Positions 16,893 to 26,718 are shown, numbered from the stretch's first letter. The stretch: 64,000 nt of DNA from Amaricoccus macauensis (GCF_014201905.1 NZ_JACHFM010000003.1:434001-498000), one strand, 5' to 3'. A program made the numbers and translations. The notes: generated from the letters alone by a model not told the origin.

Positions 16893-17633
16893 TCAGATCA
16901 ACGGACGAGGTTCTCCATCGGTCCGTTCGTAGGCAGCGAGCGCCTCGAGTTCCGGCCGGTTCTCCAGGTAGATCGTGCCTTCCTGCCAGCGCATCAAGCC
17001 CTGATCACGCAGTTTGCGCAGGGTGCGGCTGAGATGCACGGAGGTGATGCCAAGGGCGTCGGCGAAATGCCCCTGCGCGAAGGGTGTCCGCAGCAGATCC
17101 CTGGTGGCGTAACCCACCGCCTTCGCCCGGTCGTATAGGTGCAGCGCCAGATAGACCGTGCGCTCGATGGCGCTGCGCTGCCCGACGCTCAGCAGAAGTC
17201 CGTCGAGCAACTGTTCCTCCCGCGCCGCGACCCAGGTCATGGCGTGGGCGAGGGCCGGATGGTCGTGATAGACCGACCAGAAGCTGTCACGCTGGAAGAC
17301 GCAGAGCCGGACCTGTGTCAGGGCCGTCACCGTGTGCTGCATGTCGTTCAGGATTGCGAGTTGCAGGCCGACCAGATCGCCGGGCAGCGCAAAGTTCAGA
17401 ACCTGCCGCCGGCCGTCCGCGATGCCCTTGTGGCGATAGGCCCAGCCCTCCAGCACCGTGTAGACGTGCGGGCTGGCGCTGTTCTCGAGCAGGATCGTCG
17501 CGCCGGGTTCGACCACCAGCTCGCCGCGCTTGAACTGGTGCATGAACTCGATCTCGGAGGGGCTGAGGGCGCGAAATGCCGGCAGTCGCCGCAGGGGGCA
17601 TTCCTCACATCGCACCGGCTCTTGCGGCGACAT
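16893..17633 (-). CDS. Crp/Fnr-family transcriptional regulator
   Basis: The 246-residue protein has an N-terminal cyclic-nucleotide-type beta barrel (GATILLENSASPHVYTVLEG, then LPGDLVGLQ) and a C-terminal winged helix-turn-helix with recognition segment GITSVHLSRTLRKLRDQGLM. The N-terminus has a CEEC pair (residues about 9-12) before PLRRLPAF, but the further cysteines needed for an FNR 4Fe-4S cluster are missing, so oxygen sensing is not supported. Its ligand is unknown. The start MSPQEPVRCEE has GGAGAG upstream. Monocistronic; the EcfG promoter of the small gene begins after its stop. Confidence 0.88.
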   Translation of the reverse strand: MSPQEPVRCEECPLRRLPAFRALSPSEIEFMHQFKRGELVVEPGATILLENSASPHVYTVLEGWAYRHKGIADGRRQVLNFALPGDLVGLQLAILNDMQHTVTALTQVRLCVFQRDSFWSVYHDHPALAHAMTWVAAREEQLLDGLLLSVGQRSAIERTVYLALHLYDRAKAVGYATRDLLRTPFAQGHFADALGITSVHLSRTLRKLRDQGLMRWQEGTIYLENRPELEALAAYERTDGEPRPLI

Positions 17634-17760
17634 CGCATCTCTCCATCCTGGGGTCCGCCGAGAGAAATGCAGCGCCTTCACCGGGCGTTCCATGGGCTGC
17701 CTGCGGAATGTGCAACGTGGCTGCCAACCGCCGATGGGAGGCGTCCGGCGGACCCGCGTC

Positions 17761-17814
17761 CCGGCAGCGGGTGCCGGACAAGACTGCGGACGGACGTTTG
17801 CTACGCCCGTCCGC
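17761..17814 (-). terminator. Tandem hairpins downstream of terC
   Basis: GCGGACGG (17786-17793) pairs with 17807-17814, and CCGGCA (17761-17766) with 17772-17777. They follow the TerC stop within 60-110 bp, in the 237-bp gap that also carries the Crp/Fnr promoter. Confidence 0.4.
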
Positions 17815-17870
17815 ATCGCCCTCGCGGGTGTGGTCCGACCGGGTGTGCCGGTTTCGGACGCCGGTTCGGC

Positions 17871-18611
17871 TCAGTGCGCGTCCTGGTCCGCCGGCCGGGT
17901 CTTGCCGAGCTTCTTGGCGCGCCAGAGGTTCAGGAACTCGACGATGCCGGAGAAGAGCATCGCGGTGTAGATGAACGCCCGCTCGATGTGGAAGTGCAGG
18001 CCATCCGCGACCAGCGCCATGCCGACCATCACCAGGAAGGCGAGGGCAAGCATCTTGGTCGACGGGTGCTGATGCACGAACTCGGCGATCGGGCCGGCGG
18101 CCAGCATCATCACGACGATGGCGACCATGACGGCGGCGACCATGACGGGCACGTGGTCGGCGATGCCCACGGCGGTGATGACGCTGTCGAGCGAGAAGAT
18201 CACGTCGAGCATCATGATCTGAATGATGATGGCGCGGAAGGTGACGTTGCGGATCGAGTGCTCCGCCGCCTCGTGCCCCTCGACTTCGTGGAAGATTTCC
18301 GTCGTCGCCTTCCAGAGCAGGAACAGGCCGCCGCCGAACAGGATCACGTCACGCCAGCTGAGTTCGAAGCCGGAGATCGTCATGAACGGCTCGGTGAGCC
18401 CGACGATCCAGCCAATCGACATGAGGAGCAGGATTCGCAGGATGAGCGCGCCCGAGAGGCCGATGATGCGCGCCTGGCGCCGTTGCTCGGGTGGCAGCTT
18501 CGATGCGGCGATCGAGATGAAGATGATGTTGTCGACACCGAGAACGATCTCGAGGACCGTCAGGGTGGCGAAGCTAATCCAGACGGCCGGATCAGACAGA
18601 AGTTCGAGCAT
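17871..18611 (-). CDS. TerC-family integral membrane protein
   Basis: The 246-residue protein has about seven hydrophobic helices. It carries the two acidic membrane motifs of TerC: LEIVLGVDNIIFISI near the start and DVIFSLDSVITAVGIADH in the middle. Such proteins are linked to metal (manganese) export and loading of exported metalloproteins. GAGGG precedes the ATG by seven bases. No other tellurite-resistance genes are near, so this is a stand-alone member. Two hairpins follow. Confidence 0.9.
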   Translation of the reverse strand: MLELLSDPAVWISFATLTVLEIVLGVDNIIFISIAASKLPPEQRRQARIIGLSGALILRILLLMSIGWIVGLTEPFMTISGFELSWRDVILFGGGLFLLWKATTEIFHEVEGHEAAEHSIRNVTFRAIIIQIMMLDVIFSLDSVITAVGIADHVPVMVAAVMVAIVVMMLAAGPIAEFVHQHPSTKMLALAFLVMVGMALVADGLHFHIERAFIYTAMLFSGIVEFLNLWRAKKLGKTRPADQDAH

Positions 18612-18676
18612 CGGGGTCCCTCGTTGTGTTCAGGGGCACATGGGATGCGACAGTTTGTCGCGCAACCACCGCAGGG

Positions 18677-19909
18677 TCAGTTTGTGGCATCTGCGAAAAG
18701 CCGGGCATCCCGGTCGGTGCCGCCGGCGAGGTCGGTTTCCACGATCTCGGCCGCCAGCCGTGAGAACGTGATGCCGTTGCCCCCATAGCCCATGACCGCG
18801 TGCATCCGCGGCTTGCGGGGCAGGCGCCGGATAATCGGCATTCCCGTCGTCGTCGAGCCAAACGCGCCGGCCCAGGCGAATTCAGGTGTGGCGTCGATGC
18901 CGGGCAGAAGCTTCGCAAGCTTTGCCGCGACGCGGGCGGTCTTCTCGGGGATCAGCGCGTCCCGGGCGTCCTCGTCGGTGAATTCCTCGTCCTCCCCGCC
19001 GCAGATCACCCGTCCGTCGTGCGTGGCACGGAGATAGAGATACGGGTCGGAGGCCTCCCACATGAAGGCGGCGTGCGGCCAGATCGCCCGTGGTTGCGGC
19101 CGGGTGGCGATTGCCCAGGTGGAGATGATCCGGTGCCGCTTTGCCGGAACCGGGTCAGTGAGTTCGTAGCCCGTGGCCAGCACCACGTGTGCCGCCCGGA
19201 TCACCGGCCCACCGGCGGTCACCACCTCGACACCATCGGCCGAGTGGCTGAAGTCCGTGGCCTTGACCGGTGCATAAAGCCGCGCGCCGCGCGCTCGAGC
19301 GGCGAGGAGCAGGCCTGCGGTCAGCTTGCGCGGGTCGAGCGAGAGATTGCCGGCGCTCTCGAGGGCTGCGTCGCGACGCAGGCCGTAGGTCTCCCGGAGG
19401 TCCGATCCATCGAGAAGCCGCGCGCTCAGCCCGGCCGCCCGCCGCGCCGCGCCTTCCTCGGCGAGACCATCGGCGTCGAGCACGTCGCCCGCGAGATAGA
19501 GCGAGCGGCGCGGAGCGAGGCGGCAGTCTATGCCGACGACCTCGATGCGCGCCATCAGGTTCGCGACCGCGAGCCGTGACCGGCGCCAGGCCCGCTCTGC
19601 CGCGTCCTTGCCGATCATCGCGGCGAGCTTCACCAGCGGCGTGTCGAGCTCGAACTGCACCAGCGCCGTGGTCGCGGCAGTGGAGCCGAGCATCGGGCCA
19701 CGCCGGTCGATCGCCATCACCGCGTGCCCCGCCTCGGTCAGGGCGTCGGCGATCATCGCGCCGGAGATGCCCATGCCGACAACCAGCACGTCGGTCCGGA
19801 CGTCGCGGGTGAGCGCCGCGGTGGGCACCCGCGGCGCACGGTACGCACTCCAGACCGGCCGCCCGGTCCGCAGATCGAGCTGTCTGCCCATTCGCTGCCA
19901 GCCAGTCAT
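18677..19909 (-). CDS. FAD-dependent oxidoreductase (DAO/glycine oxidase family)
   Basis: A 410-residue flavoenzyme. The dinucleotide-binding motif VLVVGMGISGAMIADALTEA starts at about residue 41, and the C-terminal family pattern GYGGNGITFSRLAAEIV is present near residue 380. VVLATGYELTDPVP is the second FAD-contacting strand. These mark the DAO superfamily, which oxidises amino acids, amines or similar substrates; the substrate cannot be told. It has no Rieske domain. The gene lies between terC and pyc, all on the minus strand with short gaps; a shared transcript with pyc (45-bp gap) is possible. Confidence 0.85.
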   Translation of the reverse strand: MTGWQRMGRQLDLRTGRPVWSAYRAPRVPTAALTRDVRTDVLVVGMGISGAMIADALTEAGHAVMAIDRRGPMLGSTAATTALVQFELDTPLVKLAAMIGKDAAERAWRRSRLAVANLMARIEVVGIDCRLAPRRSLYLAGDVLDADGLAEEGAARRAAGLSARLLDGSDLRETYGLRRDAALESAGNLSLDPRKLTAGLLLAARARGARLYAPVKATDFSHSADGVEVVTAGGPVIRAAHVVLATGYELTDPVPAKRHRIISTWAIATRPQPRAIWPHAAFMWEASDPYLYLRATHDGRVICGGEDEEFTDEDARDALIPEKTARVAAKLAKLLPGIDATPEFAWAGAFGSTTTGMPIIRRLPRKPRMHAVMGYGGNGITFSRLAAEIVETDLAGGTDRDARLFADATN

Positions 19910-19954
19910 GAACTCGTCCCGCTACCCTACGCCGGGGAGCGGGGGCGGGTTCCA

Positions 19955-22900
19955 TCAGTCGGCGCCGATCTCCACCAGCAGATCCTTCGCGTCGACCTGC
20001 GACCCCGGCGCGACATGGAGGGCGGTCACCGTGCCCGCCTTGTCGGCGTAGAGCCCGGTCTCCATCTTCATCGCCTCGATCGTCAGCATCAGGTCGCCCG
20101 GTTTCACCTTCTGCCCGTCCTTGACCGCGACCGACGCGATGACGCCCGGCATTGGCGCCGCCACGTGGCCGGGGTTGCCGGCCTCGGCTTTCGGGCGCTT
20201 GGGCGCGGAGGCCTGCGCCTTGCGGTTCGGCACGCGCACGGTGCGCGGCTGGCCGTTCAGCTCGAAGAAAACCCGCACGTCGCCCTGATCGTTGGTCTCG
20301 CCCACGGCCTGCAGCCGCACCTCGATGGTCTTGCCGGGGTCGATCTCGACGGAGGACTCCTGACCGGGCTCCATCCCGTAGAAATAGACCGGCGTCGGCA
20401 GAGTGCGCACCGGCCCGTATTCACGATGCCGGTTAAAGTAGTCCGAGAACACCTTGGGATACATGAGATATCCGTTGAAGTCCTCGTCGTCGATCGTCTC
20501 GCCCTCGCGCGCGAGCTTCTGGGCGTCGGCGCGAAGCTTGTCGAGATCGGCCGGCGGCATGACCGCGCCCGGCCGCTCGGTCGTCGCCGGTTCGCCCTTC
20601 AGGATCTTCGCCTGCAGCGCCTTCGGCCAGCCACCCGGCGGCTGCCCGAGGTTGCCCCGCATCATATCGACGACGCTCTCGGGGAAGGCCACGTCGATCG
20701 CCGGATCCTCGACCTGCTCGCGGGTGAGATTCTGCGCCACCATCATCAGCGCCATGTCGCCCACGACCTTCGAGCTCGGCGTCACCTTCACGATGTCACC
20801 GAACATGCGGTTCACCTCGGCGTACATGTGCGCCACCTCGTGCCAGCGCTCTTCGAGCCCCATGGAACGGGCCTGTGCCTTGAGGTTGGTGAACTGCCCG
20901 CCCGGCATCTCGTGGAGGTAGACCTCCGACGCCGGTGCCTTCAGTCCGGCCTCGAAGGCCGTGTACTGCGTCCGGACCGCCTCCCAGTAGTCCGAGAGCT
21001 GGCGGATCGCCTCGATGTCGAGCCCGGTGTCGCGCTCGGTGCGAGCCACCGCCTCGACGATCGAGCCGAGGCAGGGCTGCGAGGTGTTGCCCGAGAAGCT
21101 GTCCATCGCCGCATCGACCGCATCGACGCCCGCCGCGCTCGCCGCGAGAATGCTCGCCGCCGCCACGCCGCTGGTGTCATGGGTGTGGAAGTGGACGGGC
21201 AGGCCCACCTCCTCCTTCAGGGTCCTGATGAGCGTGTAGGCGGCGGGGGCCTTCAGAAGGCCCGCCATGTCCTTCACGCCCAGAATATGCGCGCCCGCGG
21301 CTTTCAGCTCCTGCGCCATGGCGACGTAGTACTTCAGATCGTACTTCGAGCGATCGGGGTCGTTCAGATCGCCGGTATAGCAGATCGCCGCCTCGCAGAC
21401 CTTGCCGGACTCGATCACCGCGTCCATGGCGACGCGCATGTTCTCGACCCAGTTCAGCGAGTCGAAGACCCGGAACACGTCGACGCCCGACTTCGCCGCC
21501 TGCGCCACGAAGGTCTGCACCACGTTGTCGGGATAGTTGGTGTAGCCGACGCCGTTCGAGGCGCGCAGCAGCATCTGGGTCATGAGATTCGGCATCGCCG
21601 CGCGCAGGTCGCGCAGCCGCTGCCACGGGCACTCCTGCAGGAAGCGGTAGGCCACATCGAAGGTCGCGCCGCCCCAGCATTCGACGCTGAAGAGCTGCGG
21701 CAGCATCTGCGCGTAGGCTGGTGCCACGCGGATCATGTCGTGGGAGCGCATCCGCGTCGCGAGCAGGCTCTGGTGCCCGTCGCGCATGGTCGTGTCGGTG
21801 ATGAGGAGCTGCTTCTGCGCCAGCATCCAGTCCGCAACCGCCTGCGCGCCCTTTTCCTCGAGGAGCTGCCGGGTGCCGGGCGCGGGCTCGCCGTGGCTGA
21901 CGACCGGCGGTTTCGGCGCGCGCGCCTCGGCCGGCGGCTTCGGGCGGCCGGCGGTCTCGGGGTGGCCGTTCACCGTGATGTCGGCGATGTAGGTCAGGAT
22001 CTTCGTCGCCCGGTCCCGCCGCTGGCTGAAGTGGAAGAGCTCGGGCGTCGTGTCGATGAACTTCGTGGTGTACGAGTAGTTCAGGAACGTCGGGTGCTTC
22101 AGAAGGTTCTCGACGAAGGCGATGTTGGTGGAGACGCCCCGGATGCGGAACTCGCGCAGCGCCCGGTCGAGGCGGGCGATCGCCATCTCCGGCGTCGGCG
22201 CCCAGGCCGTCACCTTTTCCAGCAGCGAGTCGTAGTACCGCGTGATGACCGCGCCGGAATAGGCCGTGCCCCCGTCCAGCCGGATCCCCATGCCGGTCGC
22301 GCCGCGATAGGCGGTGATCCGTCCGTAATCGGGGATGAAGTTGTTCTGCGGATCCTCCGTGGTGATCCGGCACTGGATGGCGTGGCCGTTGAGGGTGATG
22401 TCGGACTGCTTGGCCTTGCCGGTCGCCTCGGCCAGCGTCGCGCCCTCGGCGACGAGGATCTGTGCCCGCACGATGTCGATGCCGGTCACTTCCTCGGTGA
22501 CGGTGTGCTCCACCTGCACCCGGGGGTTCACCTCGATGAAGTAGAACTCGCCCGAGTCGCGATCCATCAGGAACTCGACGGTGCCCGCGCACTCGTAGTT
22601 CGCGGCCTCGGCGATCTTCAGGCCGAGCGCGCAGACGTAGTCCCGCTGTTCCTGCGTCAGGTACGGGGCAGGGGCGCGCTCCACCACCTTCTGGTTTCGC
22701 CGCTGCACCGAGCAGTCGCGCTCCCAGAGGTGATAGAGATGTCCGTACTTGTCGCCGAGGATCTGCACCTCGACGTGCCGGGCGTTGAGGATCATCTTCT
22801 CGAGGTAGCCCTCGCCGTTTCCGAAGGCGGACTCGGCCTCGCGACGGCCCTCCTGCACCTTCTCCACGAGCTCCTCCGGCTGCATGACCGGGCGCATGCC

Positions 22901-23407
22901 GCGGCCACCGCCGCCCCAGCTCGCCTTCAGCATGAAGGGATAGCCGACTTCGTCGGCCATCCGGCGTACCTCGTCCATGTCGTCGGGCAGCACTTCGGTC
23001 GCCGGGATCACCGGGACGCCGGCCGCGATCGCCACCTTGCGCGCGCTCGCCTTGTCGCCGAGCATCCGCATGGACTGAGCCTTCGGGCCGATGAAGGTGA
23101 TGCCGGCCTCCACGCAGGCATCGACGAAGTCCGGGTTCTCCGAAAGCAGCCCGTAGCCCGGATGAATGGCGTCGGCGCCACACATCTTCGCAACGCGGAT
23201 GATCTCCGGGATCGAGAGATACGCCGCCACCGGCCCGAGTCCCTCGCCGATGCGATAGGCCTCGTCCGCCTTGAAGCGGTGCAGGCTGAGCTTATCCTCT
23301 TCGGCGAAAACCGCGACGGTCCGCTTGCCCATCTCGTTTGCCGCGCGCATCACCCGGATGGCGATCTCGCCGCGGTTGGCGACCAGGATCTTGTTGAAGC
23401 TTGTCAT
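19955..23407 (-). CDS. pyc: Pyruvate carboxylase
   Basis: The 1150-residue single-chain enzyme converts pyruvate, bicarbonate and ATP to oxaloacetate. Domains: biotin carboxylase at the N-terminus (NKILVANRGEIAIRVMRAAN, ATP-grasp loop SWGGGGRGMRPVM, EVNPRVQVEHTVTEEVTGID); carboxyltransferase from about residue 530 (TDTTMRDGHQSLLATRMRSH); and a C-terminal biotinyl domain with TIEAMKMETGL, whose Lys near residue 1110 is the biotin site. Length is normal. Pyruvate carboxylase replenishes the TCA cycle during growth on sugars, lactate or pyruvate, complementing the dicarboxylate uptake genes elsewhere in this window. Confidence 0.97.
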   Translation of the reverse strand: MTSFNKILVANRGEIAIRVMRAANEMGKRTVAVFAEEDKLSLHRFKADEAYRIGEGLGPVAAYLSIPEIIRVAKMCGADAIHPGYGLLSENPDFVDACVEAGITFIGPKAQSMRMLGDKASARKVAIAAGVPVIPATEVLPDDMDEVRRMADEVGYPFMLKASWGGGGRGMRPVMQPEELVEKVQEGRREAESAFGNGEGYLEKMILNARHVEVQILGDKYGHLYHLWERDCSVQRRNQKVVERAPAPYLTQEQRDYVCALGLKIAEAANYECAGTVEFLMDRDSGEFYFIEVNPRVQVEHTVTEEVTGIDIVRAQILVAEGATLAEATGKAKQSDITLNGHAIQCRITTEDPQNNFIPDYGRITAYRGATGMGIRLDGGTAYSGAVITRYYDSLLEKVTAWAPTPEMAIARLDRALREFRIRGVSTNIAFVENLLKHPTFLNYSYTTKFIDTTPELFHFSQRRDRATKILTYIADITVNGHPETAGRPKPPAEARAPKPPVVSHGEPAPGTRQLLEEKGAQAVADWMLAQKQLLITDTTMRDGHQSLLATRMRSHDMIRVAPAYAQMLPQLFSVECWGGATFDVAYRFLQECPWQRLRDLRAAMPNLMTQMLLRASNGVGYTNYPDNVVQTFVAQAAKSGVDVFRVFDSLNWVENMRVAMDAVIESGKVCEAAICYTGDLNDPDRSKYDLKYYVAMAQELKAAGAHILGVKDMAGLLKAPAAYTLIRTLKEEVGLPVHFHTHDTSGVAAASILAASAAGVDAVDAAMDSFSGNTSQPCLGSIVEAVARTERDTGLDIEAIRQLSDYWEAVRTQYTAFEAGLKAPASEVYLHEMPGGQFTNLKAQARSMGLEERWHEVAHMYAEVNRMFGDIVKVTPSSKVVGDMALMMVAQNLTREQVEDPAIDVAFPESVVDMMRGNLGQPPGGWPKALQAKILKGEPATTERPGAVMPPADLDKLRADAQKLAREGETIDDEDFNGYLMYPKVFSDYFNRHREYGPVRTLPTPVYFYGMEPGQESSVEIDPGKTIEVRLQAVGETNDQGDVRVFFELNGQPRTVRVPNRKAQASAPKRPKAEAGNPGHVAAPMPGVIASVAVKDGQKVKPGDLMLTIEAMKMETGLYADKAGTVTALHVAPGSQVDAKDLLVEIGAD

Positions 23408-23520
23408 GTGGCCAGTCGCTCGCTCGAAAAGAAGGACCGCAAAGTGTTAGGACGGACCTTGCTGCAACGCAACGCTGTCGCCGGTGCCGGAGACTCGACG
23501 AAAGGCGGGCTCGATCGCAC

Positions 23521-23853
23521 ATGAAGGCTATGCATCGCTCTCTCCCCCTTGCGATCCTGCTCTTCATGGCGATGGCGTTGCCGTCGCAGGCGGCGGACAC
23601 GATGACCTGCCGGCCGAACGCGCTTGGCACCATCAGTTGCCCGGACAATGGCGCGCGGCCGAAGCCACGGCCGATCTACCGCGCTCCGGTGCAGGCCCTC
23701 GACCGCGTGGAGCAGAAGGCAGCGACGAAGAACCGGCCCGACACCTTCGTCCCGTCCCGCGAGACCCGCCGGCTCGGCGGCACGCTCATGCTCGAACGGG
23801 GGCTGTCCGGCCCCTGCCGCAAGGACACGCTCGGTAACCTGAACTGCCGGTAG
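23521..23853 (+). CDS. Small exported protein with duplicated C-x9-C motif
   Basis: The 110-residue product starts with a Sec signal (LPLAILLFMAMALPSQA, cleavage about residue 24). The mature part has exactly four Cys, arranged as two copies of one motif: CRPNALGTISC (30-40) and CRKDTLGNLNC (99-109), both C-R-x-[ND]-x-L-G-[TN]-[IL]-[SN]-C. Between them is a Lys/Arg/Pro-rich linker. Each motif may close a disulfide loop in the periplasm. I do not recognise a named family. It is divergent from pyc and convergent with the phosphate transporter. The ribosome site is weak (AAAGGCGGG about 12 bases upstream), so the start is likely but not certain. Confidence 0.65.
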   Translation: MKAMHRSLPLAILLFMAMALPSQAADTMTCRPNALGTISCPDNGARPKPRPIYRAPVQALDRVEQKAATKNRPDTFVPSRETRRLGGTLMLERGLSGPCRKDTLGNLNCR

Positions 23854-23868
23854 CGGCGCGCGCCGTCC

Positions 23869-25347
23869 TCAGGAGACGAGGCCGATCGACCAGAAGATGA
23901 GGGCCGAGAGCAGCGCGGTCAGCGGTACCGTCACCACCCACGCTGCACCGATCCCGAGCACGTGCACCCGGCGGACGAGCTTGCGCCGCTTGCGCTCCTC
24001 GGGCGCCACCGGCTTGCCCTTCTTCAGGTTCAGGACGCGCGCGCGGCGCTCCTCCTCCCACTCCCGGAAGAAGCCGACCCCGAAGACGCCCCCGAGCGCG
24101 ATGTGGGTCGAGGAGACCGGCAGCCCGAGGGCGGAGGCCGCGATGACCGTCACGGCTGCCGACAGCGCCACGCAATAGGCGCGCATCTGGTTCAGCTTGG
24201 TGATTTCCTGCCCGACCAGACGGATCAGCCGCGGCCCGAAGAGCAGCAACCCGAAGGAGATGCCGAGCGCGCCGATGGCCATGACCCAGGTCGGGATCGC
24301 GACCGCTTCGCTCGCATCGGCGGAGTGCACCGCATGAACGATCGCGGCGAGCGGCCCGACGGCGTTCGCCACGTCGTTCGCCCCGTGCGCGAAGGACAGG
24401 AGCGCGGCCGAGGCGATGAGCGGCAGGCTGAAGAGCTTCTTCAGGTCGCGTTTGCGGTTTGCCATCGCCTCGGATTGCCGGCGAATGATCGGCCGGAAGA
24501 TGGCCCATGCGATCAGGCCGACAGCGAGACCGAGCAGCAGCGATTGCGTCATGGAGATATCGGCCACCTGCCTCAGGCCCTTCAGGGCGAGGTAGGCGGC
24601 AAAGGTGCCTGCCATGAGGCCGATGAGCGCGGGCACCCAGCGGCGGGCCGCGTCGAGCCGGTCGGAGGCGTCCTTGATGTAGCGGTTGATGAATGCGAGC
24701 AGGATGGCGGCGATCAGGCCGCCCATTACCGGCGAGATGACCCACGAGGCGGCGATCTGGCCGAGCGTGCCCCACTGGACGGCGGCAAACCCCGCCGCGG
24801 CGACGCCCGCGCCCATCACGCCTCCGACGATGGCATGGGTGGTCGAGACCGGCGCCCCGAGCCAGGTCGCAAGATTGAGCCAGACCGACGAGGCGATCAG
24901 CGCCGCCATCATGGCGCGGATGAAGATCGTGGGATCGGCGACCGCGGAGGGCGCGACGATCCCGCTGGAAATCGTCGAGACCACGTCGCCGCCGGCAATC
25001 ATCGAGCCTGCGGTCTCGAAGATCGCGGCGATGACCAGCGCGCCCGACATGGTGAGCGCGTTCGCACCGACCGCCGGGCCCATGTTGTTCGCCACATCGT
25101 TCGCGCCGATGTTGAGCGCCATATACGCGCCGAAGGCGGCGGCGATGACGATGGTGATCGTCCCGGGACCGGCCCCGACGACGCCGGCCGCGGCGAGACC
25201 GCAGACCAGAATGAAGATCACGGCAAGGCCAACCGCCACGGTTGGCCTTGCGATCATCGCGCTGGCGTCCTCGAGGAGGGCAATGCGCCCGAGATCCTTG
25301 TCGAGGGTCTTCCACCGGTTGATTTTCGTTGGCGAGAGCTCGTCCAT
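23869..25347 (-). CDS. PiT-family inorganic phosphate transporter
   Basis: The 492-residue membrane protein has the duplicated PiT signature: NIGANDVANNMGPAVGANAL in the first half and FAHGANDVANAVGPLAAIVH in the second, plus paired APVSTTHAIVGGV and LPVSSTHIALGGV motifs. These mark the cation-coupled phosphate permease family. A longer reading from 25428 has no better support; MDELSPTKINRWKTL gives a plausible cytoplasmic lead. No PhoU-like pit accessory gene lies beside it and no clear Pho box is visible upstream. Confidence 0.92.
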   Translation of the reverse strand: MDELSPTKINRWKTLDKDLGRIALLEDASAMIARPTVAVGLAVIFILVCGLAAAGVVGAGPGTITIVIAAAFGAYMALNIGANDVANNMGPAVGANALTMSGALVIAAIFETAGSMIAGGDVVSTISSGIVAPSAVADPTIFIRAMMAALIASSVWLNLATWLGAPVSTTHAIVGGVMGAGVAAAGFAAVQWGTLGQIAASWVISPVMGGLIAAILLAFINRYIKDASDRLDAARRWVPALIGLMAGTFAAYLALKGLRQVADISMTQSLLLGLAVGLIAWAIFRPIIRRQSEAMANRKRDLKKLFSLPLIASAALLSFAHGANDVANAVGPLAAIVHAVHSADASEAVAIPTWVMAIGALGISFGLLLFGPRLIRLVGQEITKLNQMRAYCVALSAAVTVIAASALGLPVSSTHIALGGVFGVGFFREWEEERRARVLNLKKGKPVAPEERKRRKLVRRVHVLGIGAAWVVTVPLTALLSALIFWSIGLVS

Positions 25348-25607
25348 GAAGACCCGTGTCCCCCATTGTCGGCCCGGGCTTACCCAACGGCTGACGTTCG
25401 GCAAGCCCCAACCCGACGTTTGTGACACTTTTGCGTAGTTCGGGACACACTGCCCGCTCCGGGTCGATCGACCTCAAAGCCCGCTCCGCCGCCTGACCGG
25501 GTCATGCGGCGGCGGTCGTGACCACTGGGGTCTCGTCGGGGCTGTCCGCTCAGTCGACCAATGCGCGATGCCGGACCGTCTTCGGGCCGACACCGCGGGG
25601 GTCCGCT

Positions 25608-26708
25608 TCAGGCGACTGCCCGAACGCCGGTCCGACCAAGCTCCCTGTCGAAGAAATCACGGAGTTCGTTCAGAAATCTCTGCCGGCTGAAGCGTTCTGC
25701 GTGCGCGCGGATGCGCCGCGGATCAAGGCGCGGCTCGATGAGTTCGAAGCGCTGCACCGCGTCCGCGAGTGACGCGACCGTCTGCTCCACAAAGTGAACG
25801 CCGGTCACCCCGGGAACCACGGTTTCCAGCGCCCCGCCCCGGCCGCAGGCGATGACCGGGCGCCCCGACGCCATGGCTTCGAGTGGCACGATGCCGAAAT
25901 CCTCGACCCCGGGGAAGACGAGGGCGCGGCAGCGTGCGAGCCAGCCCGCCATCTCGGCGTCGTCGACCGGCCCGGTGAACCGGATGCCAGGCCCCGCGAG
26001 CGCGCGCAGCCGGTTGCTCACCCCGTCACCGACCACCACCAGCGGCCGTTCCATGCGGGTGAAGGCTTCGACCGCCAGTTCGATCTTCTTGTAGGGGGTG
26101 ATCTGACCGGCGCAGAGATAGGCATCGCCCGGGCTGCGGATCGCGAAGCGCGAGAGATCGACCGGCGGATGGATCACCGTCGACTCGCGCCGGTAATACT
26201 TCTCGATCCGCCGGGCGACGAAGGCCGAGTTGGCGATGAAGCGGTCCACGCGTGCCGCCGTCGTCACGTCCCACTGCCGGAGCCGCGGCCCGGCGAGGCG
26301 GAGGGCGGCACCGGCGAGCCGGCCCGCCTCGCGTTGATACTCCGGTGCCAGATCCCAGATGTAGCGCATCGGCGAATGGCAGTAGCAGACGTGCAAGGCG
26401 TCCGGCCGCGGGATGATCCCCTTCGCGGGCCCGGCCTCGCTCGACACCACGAGGTCGTAGGCCGAGAGATCGAACATTTCGAGCGCCAGCGGCATCAGCG
26501 GCAGGAGCTTCTTGTAGTGCCGGCGCCCGCCGATCTTCTGCAGGAACGACGTCTCGATCCGGTGCCGGGAGATCGTCTCCGAGATCGCGTCACGGTCGAC
26601 GACGAGGGTGAAGATGTCCGCGTCGGGGAAGAGCTCGCAGAGGGCCTCGAGCACCTTCTCGCCACCCCGCATCCCGACGAGCCAGTAGTGGACCAGCGCA
26701 ACCCGCAT
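25608..26708 (-). CDS. GT4-type glycosyltransferase
   Basis: The 366-residue enzyme has the two Rossmann domains of the GT-B fold: MRVALVHYWLVGMRGGEKVL at the N-terminus and, in the C-terminal half, PYKKIELAVEAF plus VEDFGIVPLEAMASGRPVIA, the nucleotide-sugar binding motif of family GT4. GAGGTGG precedes the ATG. It lies 10 bp after the sugar-1-phosphate transferase and is almost surely co-transcribed with it. Together they would start and extend a polyprenyl-linked exopolysaccharide or O-antigen unit in the inner membrane. The sugar is unknown. No polymerase or flippase is in the window. Confidence 0.85.
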   Translation of the reverse strand: MRVALVHYWLVGMRGGEKVLEALCELFPDADIFTLVVDRDAISETISRHRIETSFLQKIGGRRHYKKLLPLMPLALEMFDLSAYDLVVSSEAGPAKGIIPRPDALHVCYCHSPMRYIWDLAPEYQREAGRLAGAALRLAGPRLRQWDVTTAARVDRFIANSAFVARRIEKYYRRESTVIHPPVDLSRFAIRSPGDAYLCAGQITPYKKIELAVEAFTRMERPLVVVGDGVSNRLRALAGPGIRFTGPVDDAEMAGWLARCRALVFPGVEDFGIVPLEAMASGRPVIACGRGGALETVVPGVTGVHFVEQTVASLADAVQRFELIEPRLDPRRIRAHAERFSRQRFLNELRDFFDRELGRTGVRAVA

Positions 26709-26718
26709 CGCACCCACC

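Noticed and set aside
16893-17633. FNR-type oxygen sensor
   Set aside because: Only a CEEC pair is present near the N-terminus; the further N-terminal Cys needed for a 4Fe-4S cluster is missing.
19724-23524. 1266-codon open frame antisense to pyruvate carboxylase
   Set aside because: Pure shadow of a strongly conserved gene; His/Arg/Asp-rich without recognisable motifs.
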